Position numbers and translations under genes: made by a program | Shown here: positions 32,521 to 43,119 of the stretch, piece after piece | Layout: every line of letters begins with the position of its first letter | Position numbering within the stretch: position 1 is the stretch's first letter | Notes under the pieces: generated by a model | Databases searched by the model: none | Told to the model about the DNA's origin: nothing | Seen by the model: only the letters and a program-made list of their open reading frames with translations | Origin: Amblyomma americanum | Lineage: Eukaryota > Arthropoda > Arachnida > Ixodida > Ixodidae | Assembly: GCF_052857255.1 (NCBI RefSeq) | Contig: NC_135498.1 | Span: 116,255,134-116,319,133, forward strand | Length of the DNA: 64,000 nucleotides | Reading direction: 5' to 3'

Positions 32521-32914
32521 TCCACGTCGGCACTGGCCGCTGTATTACAACTGCAGCGGCCGCTGCGACTCAGGTGCACATACAGGACGCCGCAACATCC
32601 AATGATTACAAAATGTTTTGATGACAGCTGTTTCAAGTCGATCGGTGGCGTTCGCTTTCGCTTATTTGACCAAGTTTCCGCGAGGCGCTGGGCCAATCTC
32701 CGTGCTCCATATCATCATGTGATTGCGTGTCAAGGCATTTCACGGCAATAATTTTTTATTATGTGCCCACTACATAACTTCCATGTTAGCGCTTTGTACG
32801 GGACATGCTCCGCAGTGTCTTCGCTGGGGCACCCACAAAAAGACCTATAAGCAGTTCAAGCAGTAAAAATAGTCAAAGTTAGTACTCTTCTCAGGTCAGT
32901 CGTCACTAATTGAG
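32521..32914. other. No gene recognised
   Basis: No supported feature seen. Confidence 0.4.
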
Positions 32915-33156
32915 CCTTGAAGGTATTGGTGAGCACTACCAAAATACGGAAAGGGACGAACACACAAGGCAAGCGCTTTCTAACAACTGTTTATTATCTG
33001 AAGGAGCATGCCTATATACACATATTAACGACAAGTCATACACAGAAGAGGGAAGAGCACACGACGCTGACAAGAGCGACATGAAGCAAAAATATATAGT
33101 AATAAAATATCAACACGTGCCTTTACAACAGCCGAAGATTGCTATTCCTGAGGTAG

Positions 33157-33383
33157 TTTAATTCGGTTCTCCCTAGCATCACCGAAGGGGAGCTGATGCA
33201 TTGGTTATCTGGAGCAACGTGCATAGCGAAAGCTTCGATAATTTGGCGTTCCCGTCTGTTTCTGGCCCGACCTATTACCTTGGTGTTGTTTAGCATCGGG
33301 GTGCATTTGCAGTGTGCGCAATGTGGTGCCAGGTTTCCTGATTTCGCTACTTGCTCGCATAATCTTTCGTGCTCTCTGAGCCT
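33157..33383 (-). pseudogene. Penelope-like ORF C-terminus, left arm
   Basis: Minus-strand frame: REHERLCEQVAKSGNLAPHC, AHCKCTPMLNNTKVIGRARN, RRERQIIEAFAMHV, CISSPSVMLGRTELNYL and stop. The HC-HCKC cluster, the RxxRE-IEA helix and the C-S-PS-L-E-YL end are a pattern I associate with the C-terminal region of Penelope-like nucleases. The start is cut off by the palindrome centre, so at most about 80 residues remain. An alternative is another GIY-YIG-containing retroelement. Confidence 0.55.
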
Positions 33384-33416
33384 GAACAAGAAGCCTGAAC
33401 AAGATGACTGAACAAG

Positions 33417-33645
33417 AGGCTCAGAGAGCACGAAAGATTATGCGAGCAAGTAGCGAAATCAGGAAACCTGGCACCACATTGCGCACACTGCAAATGCACC
33501 CCGATGCTAAACAACACCAAGGTAATAGGTCGGACCAGAAACAGACGGGAACGCGAAATTATCGAAGCTTTCGCTATGCACGTTGCTCCAGATAACCAAT
33601 GCATCAGCTCCCCTTCGGTGATGCTAGGGAGAACCGAATTAAACT
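33417..33645 (+). pseudogene. Penelope-like ORF C-terminus, right arm
   Basis: Plus-strand mirror image of the left arm: reading RLREHERLCEQV from 33418 on, with no in-frame ATG. It repeats the Cys/His cluster and the RRERE-IIEAF helix; NYL of the left arm reads NYP here. The few differences between arms show that both have been separate for some time, or that one is being gene-converted. Confidence 0.55.
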
Positions 33646-33885
33646 ACCCCAGGAATAGCAATCTTCGGCTGTTGTAAAGGCACGTGTTGATATTTCATTA
33701 CTATATATTTTTCCTTCATATCGCTCTTGTCAGCGTCGTGTGCTCTTCCCTCTTCTGTGTATGACTTGTCCTTAATATGTGTATATAGGCATGCTCCTTC
33801 AGATAATAAACAGTTGTTAGAAAGCGCTTGTCTTGTGTGTTCGTCCCTTTTCGTATTTTGGTAGCGCTCACCAATACCTTAAAGG

Positions 33886-34289
33886 ATGCATTTCCAACTA
33901 GCCCCAGTTGTAGCTCTTTAGACTAATTGAGCATTTCCGACTGGTGGGAATCTTCGCCTTCCCATCTTTCAGGAAGCCAATATTTCGGTCCGCATTCATC
34001 CTACGATTTTGTATGGAATAGCGTAGTTTTTGTGCCGTGTGTCTCATAATGAATCTCAACCAAATGGTCCTTCAAGAATCTTTATTGCCGAAGGCTGCCC
34101 CAAAAATTTCTCGTTCTTTTTTACTGTCCCTAAATAGTATGAGGAAGGATAGTCATACAAAGTTACAACAGAGCCTCCAAGCCCCACCGTTGGCTGTACC
34201 TGCCATCAAAGTGCAGAGGCGTACAGCTTAACTGCTCCACCACTGCACCAGTAGTAGTATGAGAGCTCCGAAGGTTGTATGACTATTCA
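33886..34289. other. No gene; short dispersed repeat at 34181-34231
   Basis: 34181-34231 matches 50621-50671 in the same orientation (GCCCCACCG-TGGC, then ACCTGC-ATC, then AGCTTAA). On the minus strand the unit looks faintly tRNA-like, but no B box is visible. Confidence 0.45.
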
Positions 34290-34320
34290 GTAGAGGGGGC
34301 TAATCTAATACATTGTCCCC

Positions 34321-36138
34321 ATGCAACCTACCAGGATAGAGAAAATCGTGAACAGAGACACGTATCCGGACCTCACGATAGGCAAATATCTCGCAGACTT
34401 AAGCTGGATGAACACCAGACAAGATTTGGGAAGTGACCGTTATAACATAACTTCCAAAATCACCATTGGTAATCTCAAACCCAAACCCAGAAAAAACAAA
34501 ATCACCGACTGGGACAAACTCAAGACGATCCGCGACCAAAATCAGGAACCGATCACACACCTAGAACAGTGTACACAAAACCTCCTATGGAATGTGGGAA
34601 AGACCAATAAAGCACGAGTATATGATCTGGGCGTAAATACGATTGAACGCCGGCTTACACACAAGTGGGAGGCAAGGCAAAGCCTAGAAAAAAGATGGCT
34701 TAAGCAAAGATACAACAAAAAGCTCAGAAAAAAAGATATCCGCACTCACGGAAGAAATTCAACACCACTCCGCCGAACTCTGGAGACAGCAGTAAAACCA
34801 ATTTCTGCGAAAAAATAAATGGCAATCTCGATACGGGGGAGACGTGGAATCTCCTGCGGCACCTTATCGACCCGGAATTGAACAAAGCTGTGACTCAAAA
34901 AAATTACCAAAATTAAAAAAAAACCCAGCCACGGATCAAAATAACATAAACACTCTACAGCAGATATACTTCTGCGCAACCCGAGAGACGAAGTCCCTAT
35001 CCGATTATAAAGGGCAACCTAACCCCATCCTGGACGCTGACATAACAATAGCGGAAATAAGAGCAGCCCTCGTTAGGATACGCACGACATCCGCTCCAGG
35101 AGAGGAGGGCATTAACAATAATAAGACACTCAGAAACCTAGACGACACTTCCATCACAGCCCTCACGGACGTTGCGAATGAGTGTTGGAGGGAGGGAAAG
35201 ATCCCAGCGTCTTTGAAACATGCCATCGTTAAATTCATTCCAAAACCAGGCAAAAAGCTCGTGCTCGAGAACCTCAGCCCGAGTTCGCTTACTTCTTGCA
35301 TAGGAAAACTGATAGAGCACGCCATACTAGACAGACTGCAGTCCTACATGCACAAATGAAATTTATTTCCGAACACTATGGTCGGCTTTAGACCGCATTT
35401 ATCAACACAGGATACAATGCTCACACTAGCAAACGAAGTCCTATCTCAGGAGCAAGAAAGGAGCACAAGAGAAATACTAGCTCTAGATTTAACCGGAGGA
35501 TCTGATAAGGTCAAACTCAAAACAATCCTAGATTCTCTTTCACCATTGAACGCAGGCGAAAGAACACTTAAGTACTTCGAGGACTTTCTCTCCGATAGAA
35601 CGGCTACAATTCAAATTAGCACACTCAAATCCGACACCTTCAGTTTAAGAGGCAGAGGAACGCCGCAAGGATCGGTCCTCTCCCCCTTCTTATTTAATAT
35701 AACCCTGATCAAAATGGCACACGTACTCGCCAAAATCCCAGACCTAGAACACTGTGCGCGGACGATATCACCCTTTGGACAACCAAGGGGAGTATCGGCA
35801 CTATACAAGATACGCTACAACAGGCGGCAGATGTAGTACTAGAGGAGGCAAAAGCCGCGGGTCTTGCGTGTTCCCTCAAAAAGCTGAAGTCCTATGCCGA
35901 AAGCGTCAAAGAAAGAATAAAGCGCATGATATCAAAGTGTACGAGTGAGGGGCAGCCATCCCAGAAGTGGAAACACAATGAATCTTGGGAATGCTGATAC
36001 AGTAAAAAAAACGGCACAGCAATTCAGAAACTGAGAAATACCGTCAACCAAATCTCCCTCCTCATCAGACGCATCGCGAATAGGCTAGGAGTTAAAAAAG
36101 CCGAGACACGGAAACTAATCAAAGCCTTCGTTCTTAGC
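34321..36138 (+). pseudogene. LINE-A ORF2: endonuclease end and reverse transcriptase
   Basis: The start has PTRIEKIVNRDTYPDLTI and NTRQDLGSDRYNI, the C-terminal motif of APE endonucleases. A long linker with KITDWDKL and RLTHKWEARQ follows. RT begins with PILDADITIAEIRAALVRI, TSAPGEEGINN, WREGKIPASLKHAIVKFIPK. After a stop (35357-35359) comes MVGFRPHLSTQDTML, ALDLTGGSDKVKL, and GRGTPQGSVLSPFLFNITL. At the active site a frame change occurs exactly at the Tyr codon; Ala-Asp-Asp is readable from 35758. The thumb ends in LIKAFVLS at the solo LTR. Confidence 0.85.
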
Positions 36139-36142
36139 TAGC
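36139..36142. repeat. Solo LTR target duplication, left
   Basis: TAGC, equal to 37011-37014. Confidence 0.75.
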
Positions 36143-37010
36143 TGTGATGACCGCCCATAATGCGCAGGTCCACACGGGACGGAGAGGCAAAGAGACACCG
36201 TATGGGTCAGTTTAAACAAACAGATATATTCAATAATTACACATGATTAAGATTTATAAATCAGAGGCTGGGGCGTCCGAGCTTACGTGCCGACGACTTC
36301 ATGGGGACGATGGAGCGGCTCCGGGGTTGAGCTCGAACGGTTGCTGGCAGAAGCTGCACGCCGTCGGGCTTCGGCGCTGAAGGCCCTCTTGGCGAACGAT
36401 GTCGTCCTGAGCGTCCTGCTTCCGTACTGCTTGTCGATTTTTATATCCTCTTCTCCACACTCCCTAGGGTGAGGACGCCCACGCCGGAGGGGAAGGAGGG
36501 GGGGCTAGGGCTTTCACTTGGGCGCACAAACATACAACCGCACTTATGGTCTCGCCCCCCTCACGTGTTGAGTCCGAGGGAAAGAAGGTTGTCTTCGAGG
36601 TAGCGCATAGCGTCGGCTGTGGTAAGGCGCGCTCTGGCCCGCTGACAGTTCCCGCGGGTCACCGGCCTCCATTCTCCATCAATCAACTGACACTCGCTCC
36701 TCAAGGTAAGGCGCGCTCTGGCCCACTGACAGTTCCCGCGGGTTATCGGCCGGGAAAGTGGTCCCTTGTCCTGGGATGTGCTCGGGAGGCCTCCCCTGGA
36801 ACCGCCACGGCAATTGGGGAGGATAAAGCCCGTTTCCCCGCGGCGCCGGCGGCGGGTCCGGTTGGGTCTGGTTGGGCTTAAACCCCTTCGTTCTGGTCGT
36901 CACTCTCAAAGAGCATGGCTGGGTAATTGATGATGCCGCTGTCATCTGGGTCTCCGTCTACGCCGCGCCGTCGAACGCGGAACCTCGTAGCACACACAAG
37001 GAACGTCACA
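36143..37010 (-). mobile_element. Solo LTR inserted in LINE-A (868 bp)
   Basis: Starts TGTGATGACCGC and ends GGAACGTCACA, with TAGC on both sides (36139-36142 and 37011-37014). TGTGA and TCACA are inverted ends. On the minus strand GATATAAAAATCG near 36434-36444 looks like a TATA box, suggesting minus-strand transcription. It contains an internal duplication of about 46 bp (36620-36666 and 36704-36750). Removing it rejoins the LINE-A thumb region. Confidence 0.85.
36620..36750. repeat. Internal direct repeat in the solo LTR
   Basis: GGTAAGGCGCGCTCTGGCCC, then CTGACAGTTCCCGCGGGT, then CGGCC, occurs twice with a period of about 84 bp. Confidence 0.8.
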
Positions 37011-37014
37011 TAGC
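37011..37014. repeat. Solo LTR target duplication, right
   Basis: TAGC, equal to 36139-36142. Confidence 0.75.
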
Positions 37015-37856
37015 CATCTACTCTACAGCATACGTCACCCTGAGTGAGAGAAAGAGGTGACCTGGATTCTCTAATTGGACGATTCTATAAAATTGCACAC
37101 ATCTCTCGTCATACCCCAAATGAAAAACTACTAGAGCTAGGAATGCATAACATCTTAGCGGAAATGACGGAATAACACCTCACCGAAAAATAGGAGATTA
37201 TCAGGCACTTAAACGGGACGTTTCATTCAAAAGAAGGCAGGAAAACAAGAAAGAATCGGTGCACATACCTTGCCAATTCCACGACACGTGCACGAACACT
37301 TAATAGTCAATCCTCTGCCCAAAAACATGCATCCACACTATGATACGGACAGAAAAAAGGCTAGGGCACAAAAACTTCACGAAAGATTTTCATTCCAGAA
37401 AGACACGCCACATGTGGACGTGGCAGAGCATGCGAACAGAGACGCCTTTTCCCTGGCAGTTGTCGATCATCGAGGGTCTCCCCTAATATCGGCGACAATA
37501 GATGAAACAAAGTTTCTGGAGCTGGCCGAAGTAGCTGGCATAGCTTTTGCCATTACCTCCACCACTGCCAAATACATTCGCAATTCGAAATTTTTCCAAA
37601 GGAAGGGCGAACTCCGCAGCCATCAAAATATTAAAAAAATCTTCAATACCCGCCAGATCATATTGATCTGGGTTACCGCCCATACGGGCTATCCTGGAGA
37701 CGTGGTGGCGCACCAATTTGCCCGAGGATTCGTAGTTAACCGGGAGGTGCGGCACCCTGAGCTCAGGGCGGCCAAGGATCGAGTGACGACCTACTAAGAA
37801 ATTACTACCCACTTCAAGAAAGAAAGACAAATCTTGCCAGAACCACATTGAGAGAG
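37015..37856 (+). pseudogene. LINE-A ORF2: thumb end and RNase H
   Basis: Resumes with YSTAYVTLSERKR, then in another frame DSLIGRFYKIAHISRHTPNE and KLLELGMHNILAEMTE before a stop. RNase H follows from 37270: VDVAEHANRDAFSLAV with the first Asp, ELAEVAGIAFAI with the Glu, and WVTAHTGYPGDVVAHQFAR near the end. The middle catalytic Asp, normally in a DS-K/Q-A motif, is replaced by STTAKY. The tail RAAKDRVTTY ends in a stop, then THFKKERQILPEPH, the usual conserved end of this LINE type. Confidence 0.8.
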
Positions 37857-38069
37857 AGAGTTAAAGGAGGTTAACTAGGCGGCGCGTGGGAAGGGGAACG
37901 GAGGGAGAGATAGAAAGGGTAGCGAACAAAGAGATATGATCAATTTTCCGTATGTCCGTTGGCCGTTACTTGCAGGGTACACAGGGCACAGACTGATAGT
38001 TCACAATCTCGCACTCAGTCCTGAATCCTTCAAGAACTTGAAAAGTGCCTTCAAAGCTGTCCTGTGCGA

Positions 38070-38870
38070 TCAAGGCTTACTCCAAGAACCCAGAATCTGG
38101 GCTTCAGTAAGGGGCCGAGGATCTAAAAGGCGAAGTGTTGCAGCCAGGAGCGCACGCTCATGCTGAAACCAAGGGCAGTTACAAAGAAGGTGTTCTATAG
38201 TCTCGTCGCACCCACAGATCTCACACGCAGGAGAGTCTGCCATTGCGATTAAGTGGGAGTAGGCATTTGTGAACGCCATTCCCAGCCACAGGCGGCACAA
38301 CAGCGTAGCATCGCAGCGGGAGAGGCCGGACGGAGGAGTGAGTTGGAGTACGGGGTCTAGGCGGTGCATACGGCATGTGGAGGTGCAAGTAGAGGACCAT
38401 GACGCTAAAAGCTCTCTTCGACCAATCATTCGCAGATGTCTTGCTGCGTCGGCTCTTGTCAACGCTGTCTGGATAATGGTGGCACTGCCGTGAGCCGATC
38501 GAGCTGCAGCGTCAGTTGCGTCGCTTCCAACAATGCCAGAGTGTCCCGGTATCCACTCAAAGACAATGTCATGACCCTCTTCCTGCGCCTGGTGTTGGAG
38601 ATGTCTTAATTCAGCTACGAGTTGATCGTTATCTCCATGGCGTAAAGCAGAATTAAGACACTGTAAGGCTGCTTTTGAGTCACAGAACACAGCCGATTTG
38701 CGGGGTGTTTGTGCACCGAAGTACTGCGCAGCCGCACGAAGCGCGGCCAATTCTGACCCGGTGGAGGTTGTCCGATGCGAAGTTTGCTGGATAATACTGA
38801 TCTGTCTAACAGGAATGACCACGGCGTTGGTTGAACTTGTACCTGAGACCGAACCATCTATATACACCTA
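38070..38870 (-). pseudogene. LINE-B ORF2: RNase H and Cys/His tail
   Basis: The longest open part of the element, 265 codons. RNase H has YIDGSVSG (first Asp), SELAALRAA (Glu), VFCDSKAAL (second Asp) and WIPGHSGIVGSDATDAAA (His and last Asp), so all active-site residues are present. It is followed by CRLWLGMAFTNAYSHLIAM and SPACEICGCDETIEHLLCNC, a zinc-finger-like end. ATG at 38867 is internal and not a true start. This domain degrades the RNA strand of the cDNA hybrid in I-group LINEs. Confidence 0.9.
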
Positions 38871-39048
38871 TGTGCGGTCACTATATGCGGTGTGGAGTAG
38901 GCAAAAGTGTCAACTGTTTAATGGCCGGTGTCGATAAGCTCAATTTTTTTATTATGCCCGGAATTGTAAGGCGCACGCATGCCTCCTGCAGACACCACAG
39001 CGCAGAGGAAGGCCGGGCTGCCCGGGTGAACTGTGATGGGATGGACGA

Positions 39049-40486
39049 CTAGTGGGCTGCTAGAACCTTTGAAAATGCTGCGCGTGGTCTTTGATCCGCC
39101 ACTGACACAAGGTGGTGCTGGGGAATCCTCTTTAGATGCCGTGTATGGATCCGCAGGGTGTCAATGGTTATATACGTCGAGAGTGGGTAGTCCTGGGCGA
39201 TTGCAATGGTAGCAACTGTTGTTGCTCTGCGAGGGAGGCCCAGACATGTGCGAAGTGCCTGACCTTGTATAGCTTGCAGGGCAGGCAAATTCGTCTTGCA
39301 TGTGCTTGAACGCACTGGAGCACTATACCGCCAAAATCCCCAAAAGAGTTCTCTGTACAGGTTCAACATTACAATGCTGCAATTCGGGCTCCATGATAAA
39401 TTCCTATCGATAACAATTCATAAAAAACAATGAGATGCATGATAGGCAATGACATGACCGTCAATAGTTAGCGGATAACGAGTCATACTTTTGCGCGTGA
39501 ATGTCACTATAGCGCACTTCTCCGCTGACACGCTCAGACCTTGCTCGCGGAGATAGGAGGAAGTTATGGTTTCTGCCCTCTGAAATTTTGCTCGCACCTT
39601 GAGACGCGTCACAACGGAGGCCCAGATGCAGATGTCATCGGCATACAAAGAGATATAGACGGTATTAGGTAGGTACTCCTGGCGTCTTATAAGTGTTAGA
39701 TTAAACAAAGTAGGACTGAGCACTCCGCCCTGGGGCACGCCCCGGTAGGTGTAATGCACGGGTGTGGAACCATATTCACACATAATAAAAATGTACTTTT
39801 ACTCAGATAGCTCTGGATCCACGTATACATCCGTCCACCGATTCCAACAGCCTCTAGCGCATCAAGGATGGCCCCATGTGTCACGTTATCGTAAGCACAT
39901 TTGATATAAAGATAAATGCCGCGCACATGCGCTTCTGGCATTTCTGTTGCTGTACTGTGGACACGAGATCAATGACGTTGTCTATAGACGAGCGACCCCG
40001 TCGAAAATCCGCCATGACATTAGGATACACGTTATTGTGCTCAAGGTACCACTCAAGAGGCGCCAGAAGCATTCTTTCCATGACTTTTCCCACACAACTG
40101 GCCAAAGCTATTGGCCTGTATGATGACAGGTCGAGCGGGGATTTCCCTGGTTTTAGTAATGGTATCATGCGACTGGATTTCCACTGGGGAGGAACAACTC
40201 CGTCTTGCCACGAGTGGTTGTAAAGGCTGAGTAGCTCTCTACGCGCGTCGTGGCTAAGGTGCCACAGCGCAGCATATGTAATGCGGTCTGGACCTGGTGC
40301 CGACGAACGCTTACATACTGCAAGGGCAGCATCAAGTTCCTCACGAGTAAAGACAACATCCATCGCTGAATCCCGTGATGCAGGAGGAACACGCTGGGAA
40401 CCCGAGGTAGTCACTGCACCCGCGATCGTCCTGCAGAAGTCAGTTGCAACTTCAATCTGATGACGGTTTTGATGTAGAGCCAACAC
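39049..40486 (-). pseudogene. LINE-B ORF2: reverse transcriptase
   Basis: Four overlapping frames make up the RT. First: FTREELDAALAVCKRSSAPG and PDRITYAALWHLSHDARREL, VPPQWKSSRMIPLLKPGKSP and SSYRPIALASCVGKVMERML. Second: KCAYDNVTHGAILDALEAVG, where the catalytic motif F-D-I-K reads LYIK, losing the first catalytic Asp. Third: YRGVPQGGVLSPTLFNLTL and YADDICIWA with intact YADD. Fourth: the thumb, PALQAIQGQALRTCLGLPRR. Frame changes lie near 39890, 39770 and 39400. Confidence 0.9.
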
Positions 40487-40659
40487 ATAGAAAGGCTGTC
40501 TTTGCTGTTGAAGCGTTCAAAACCCACGCACGGTCCGCCAAATGACAGACATGGGCTTTCGAGGATCCAGAGATTGACAGAAGGACTTCCAACGCTCTTC
40601 CGCCAGAGTGTCTATTCGACGCTTGATTTGCCTCTGCACACGACGCGCCTTTCTCAGGT

Positions 40660-41590
40660 CTCTTACGCATTTGGTTCGTCTTTATAACGTCTTTCTGCAC
40701 ACCGAAGAATAGGAAGTAGGTGGTTTAATTCGACATCAAATTCGGTGCGCATTCTAGTTGACGTGAGGAAGTCTCGAGCAGCCTTCATTGCTGTTGCTAT
40801 AATGTCCTCCAAACTGGAAGTGAGGGCTTTTTTGCACGCCTCTCCCATTCGAGTTTGAAATGCCGTCCAATCGATGTGCGCGTGTTTAGCTAGGCTGGAC
40901 GCCCAAAAATCTGGAATATTGAGGTAGGTGGGTATCTGGGCACTCCCGTGGGCCTCCATATCACAAAACCACTGGACACGCCTGCGCAGAGACCGCGAAA
41001 CTAGCGTCAGGTCTAGGCAACTGCTTGTATGAACTGCATCGCAGGTATGTCGGGCTGCCGTCATTAATTACGCAAAGTTCATTTTCTGAAGAAAATAAGG
41101 CCAGATTCCTCCCTCTGGCTTTGACTATAGGACTTCCCCGCAGTTGGTGGTGGGCGTTGAAATCTCCGCTAACAATCCAAGAAGCCCGGGTTTCCTCCGT
41201 AATTGTCTTCAACCTGTCGCAGTCCAATTGAGACGAGGGGGAGACATACGCCGCAATCAGTGTGAACTCTATGGATCCTTTTCTGACTATGAAACACACG
41301 TACTGATTGCCATTGTGGGGTTTAACGGGGCAGCAAACGTACGTTATGTCGGTGCGGATGTATACCAGAACTTTGCTGCGCTCCCCGCATGACGGAGCAA
41401 AGTAGGGCTCGTACCCGGAAAGCCCGATTGCTTGGGATAAGTTATGTTCACAGATGACTAATATCGGGAAGTGGTTGTTGAACACATATTGCCGAAAACT
41501 TGCGATTCGTGACTTTAGGCCTCTTGAGTTCCACTGGAAGACCGCAGCGCCCCTGACTTCCTCACGAAACGTGGGATGCTGGCCAGCTAT
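40660..41590 (-). pseudogene. LINE-B ORF2: APE-type endonuclease
   Basis: No ATG is visible at the front. The frame contains VFQWNSRGLKSRI (the N-terminal QWN motif of APE endonucleases), ILVICEHNLSQAIGLSGYEP with the catalytic Glu, LIAAYVSPSSQL, and WIVSGDFNAHHQLRG with the catalytic Asp and Asn. The final part is in another frame: CLDLTLVSRSLRRRVQW. The S-D-H motif at the end is replaced or lost. This enzyme nicks the target for reverse transcription. Confidence 0.88.
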
Positions 41591-41596
41591 TCTGTT

Positions 41597-42744
41597 TTAA
41601 AGATCTTGTAGTGCTGGAACCAGAGAGTCCAGCACCAGTAAGACGCTTCGGGCGGTTGACGATTGCAGGGCCTGTATCAGAGGGCGAATCGCGTTGACCA
41701 CTGTCCTGAGGATCACGAGGGCTTGGCGATCTTGCCCTGGGAGCCCTTCTCTAACGACAGGTGGGCTCGGCGATTGGAGCTTGCGCTGAGGAGGCTCATC
41801 AGGATGTAACGGCGGAAGCGCTGGCCAAGAATCCGCACACGAAGAGGTCTGATTATCGTTGGCGATATTTCGCGGACTGGACGCACTTGTACGTGGCGGC
41901 ACGGGAGGTGGTTGAGAAGGAGGTGCCGTGGCCGCGTCGATGTAGTCGCTTTTTGCCATAGACGTTCTGGAGTTCTTGCGGCGAGAACGCCTTTTCCGAA
42001 CAGTAGCGGAAGCTTCACGGTGAGTAGAATTGTCTTGAACCATTTGCTTTAGAACGGCACGCTCGTTTTTTTAAGCGCGGACAATTTTTAGATGAGGAGT
42101 CATAATGACCGTTGCAGTTGGAACACTTAAGCACTTGTGCATTACAGGACTGAGCGCTGTGAGTTCCAGCACAACGAGAGCACACTCTCGGGTTGTCGCA
42201 GACCTCGCTCACATGAGCTAGTTTCAAACATTTGTGGCACTGCAGGGGTTTCGGAATAAATGGCCGCAGGGCAAGACGGAAATGGCCCACCTTCACGTGT
42301 GATGGAAGGCTGTCGCCTTGGAACAAAGTCTTCATACAACGGGAATTGCCCAAACGTGATACCAGTAGAATTACGGTGCAATCGTTTGCCGGCTTCGCGA
42401 GTATGGGCAAATCATCTCGCATGATAGCCTCTTCGACATCATGAATTACGCCGGAAGAGGACTCGTTCCCGCCGAGGTGGATAACAGTACGTACTGATAA
42501 CCTGCCGAGCTGAGTTATGGCCTGCAGTGGTTCCAGCGCTGCCGTATGGTGGACATCAACGGCTACAATGTTCTTCCGCGCATTCACTCGAACGTCTTTG
42601 ATTTCGTTAGGCACGAGGGCCTCGAGTTCTACAGACGACTGGCCTGTTAAGGCGCCTCACGTTGTCGGTTGGCTGCACAGGAAGGACGAGAATGGTGTGT
42701 GCCGGTGCGTTGCCACTTGTTTTTACAGTGGACTCACTGGATGA
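41597..42744 (-). pseudogene. LINE-B ORF1 (gag-like, three zinc knuckles)
   Basis: The first part (42614-42015 from an internal ATG, with related sequence back to about 42744) has IKDVRVNARKNIVAVDVHHT and a series of knuckles: CHKCLKLAHVSEVC, CSRCAGTHSAQSC and CSNCNGHYDSSSKNC. The second frame, 42043-41597, is Pro/Ser-rich (PPSQPPPVPPRTSASSPRN) and ends RSVLLVLDSLVPALQDL. The two overlap by about 28 bases with a frame change. ORF1 proteins of this kind bind LINE RNA. Confidence 0.85.
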
Positions 42745-42760
42745 CGATCCGGCTCTTAGC

Positions 42761-43069
42761 AGTCTTCTCTTTGTCCTCCGGCTGAGGTAAGTCTCAAAGC
42801 CTTCCTCACTGCTTGCCTCGCTGAGGTACTAAATGATGTCATCGCTGTCGGGGTCGATCGGACAGCTGCACTGCTTCCTCGACCACATTGAACCACATTG
42901 AACCACATTGAACTTTAAGTAAAACACAGCAAGTCAGTTGGCGGCAGCTCCAAACAGGCACGTTCTTTAATGCGTACACATGTACTCCATATGATGCCCA
43001 GAGCAGTTCAGCCCCGTCTCTTCTCTCTGTGGGCGTCATAAGGTAGATTCACCACACATCCTATACTCA
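42761..43069. other. No gene; short tandem repeat
   Basis: ACCACATTGA occurs three times in a row at about 42881-42911. Nothing else is supported. Confidence 0.5.
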
Positions 43070-43119
43070 TGTAATCAAGACAAGCCTTCGAACAGTGTGT
43101 AGCTCTCTACCTAATCGCA

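Larger units (their letters stand above)
32915..33885. repeat. Near-perfect 970-bp palindrome of two Penelope-like 3' ends
   Basis: The left arm 32915-33383 and right arm 33417-33885 are reverse complements with only occasional mismatches. The 33-base spacer plus its left edge holds three CTGAACAAG units, at 33382, 33394 and 33408. The arms include a coding part next to the centre and a 3' non-coding part outward that ends at AAGGTATTGGTGAGC / GCTCACCAATACCTT. The two 3' ends point outward, a head-to-head arrangement. Confidence 0.9.
34290..37860 (+). mobile_element. LINE with RNase H (LINE-A), 5'-truncated, split by a solo LTR
   Basis: A plus-strand non-LTR element: C-terminal part of an APE-type endonuclease, RT, thumb, RNase H and a short C-terminal tail. 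The RNase H places it in the I/R1-like group. ORF1 and most of the endonuclease are absent, so it is truncated at about 34290. A solo LTR sits at 36143-37010. Its 3' end lies close to the 3' end of LINE-B, which runs on the other strand. Many stops and frame changes mark it as dead. Confidence 0.85.
37900..42760 (-). mobile_element. LINE with ORF1, endonuclease, RT and RNase H (LINE-B), minus strand
   Basis: Nearly full-length non-LTR retrotransposon read from right to left. ORF1 carries three CCHC knuckles, ORF2 has APE endonuclease, RT, RNase H and a Cys/His tail. This is the architecture of the I/R1-like group. Frame changes occur in every domain. No poly(A) or target duplication could be fixed at the left end. 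A fragment of the same family lies at 1955-2152. Confidence 0.9.

Noticed and set aside
33404..33595. Plus-strand frame MTEQEAQRARKIM in the palindrome as a gene
   Set aside because: The neighbouring frame in the same arm carries the Cys/His cluster and matches the left arm. This one is its shadow.
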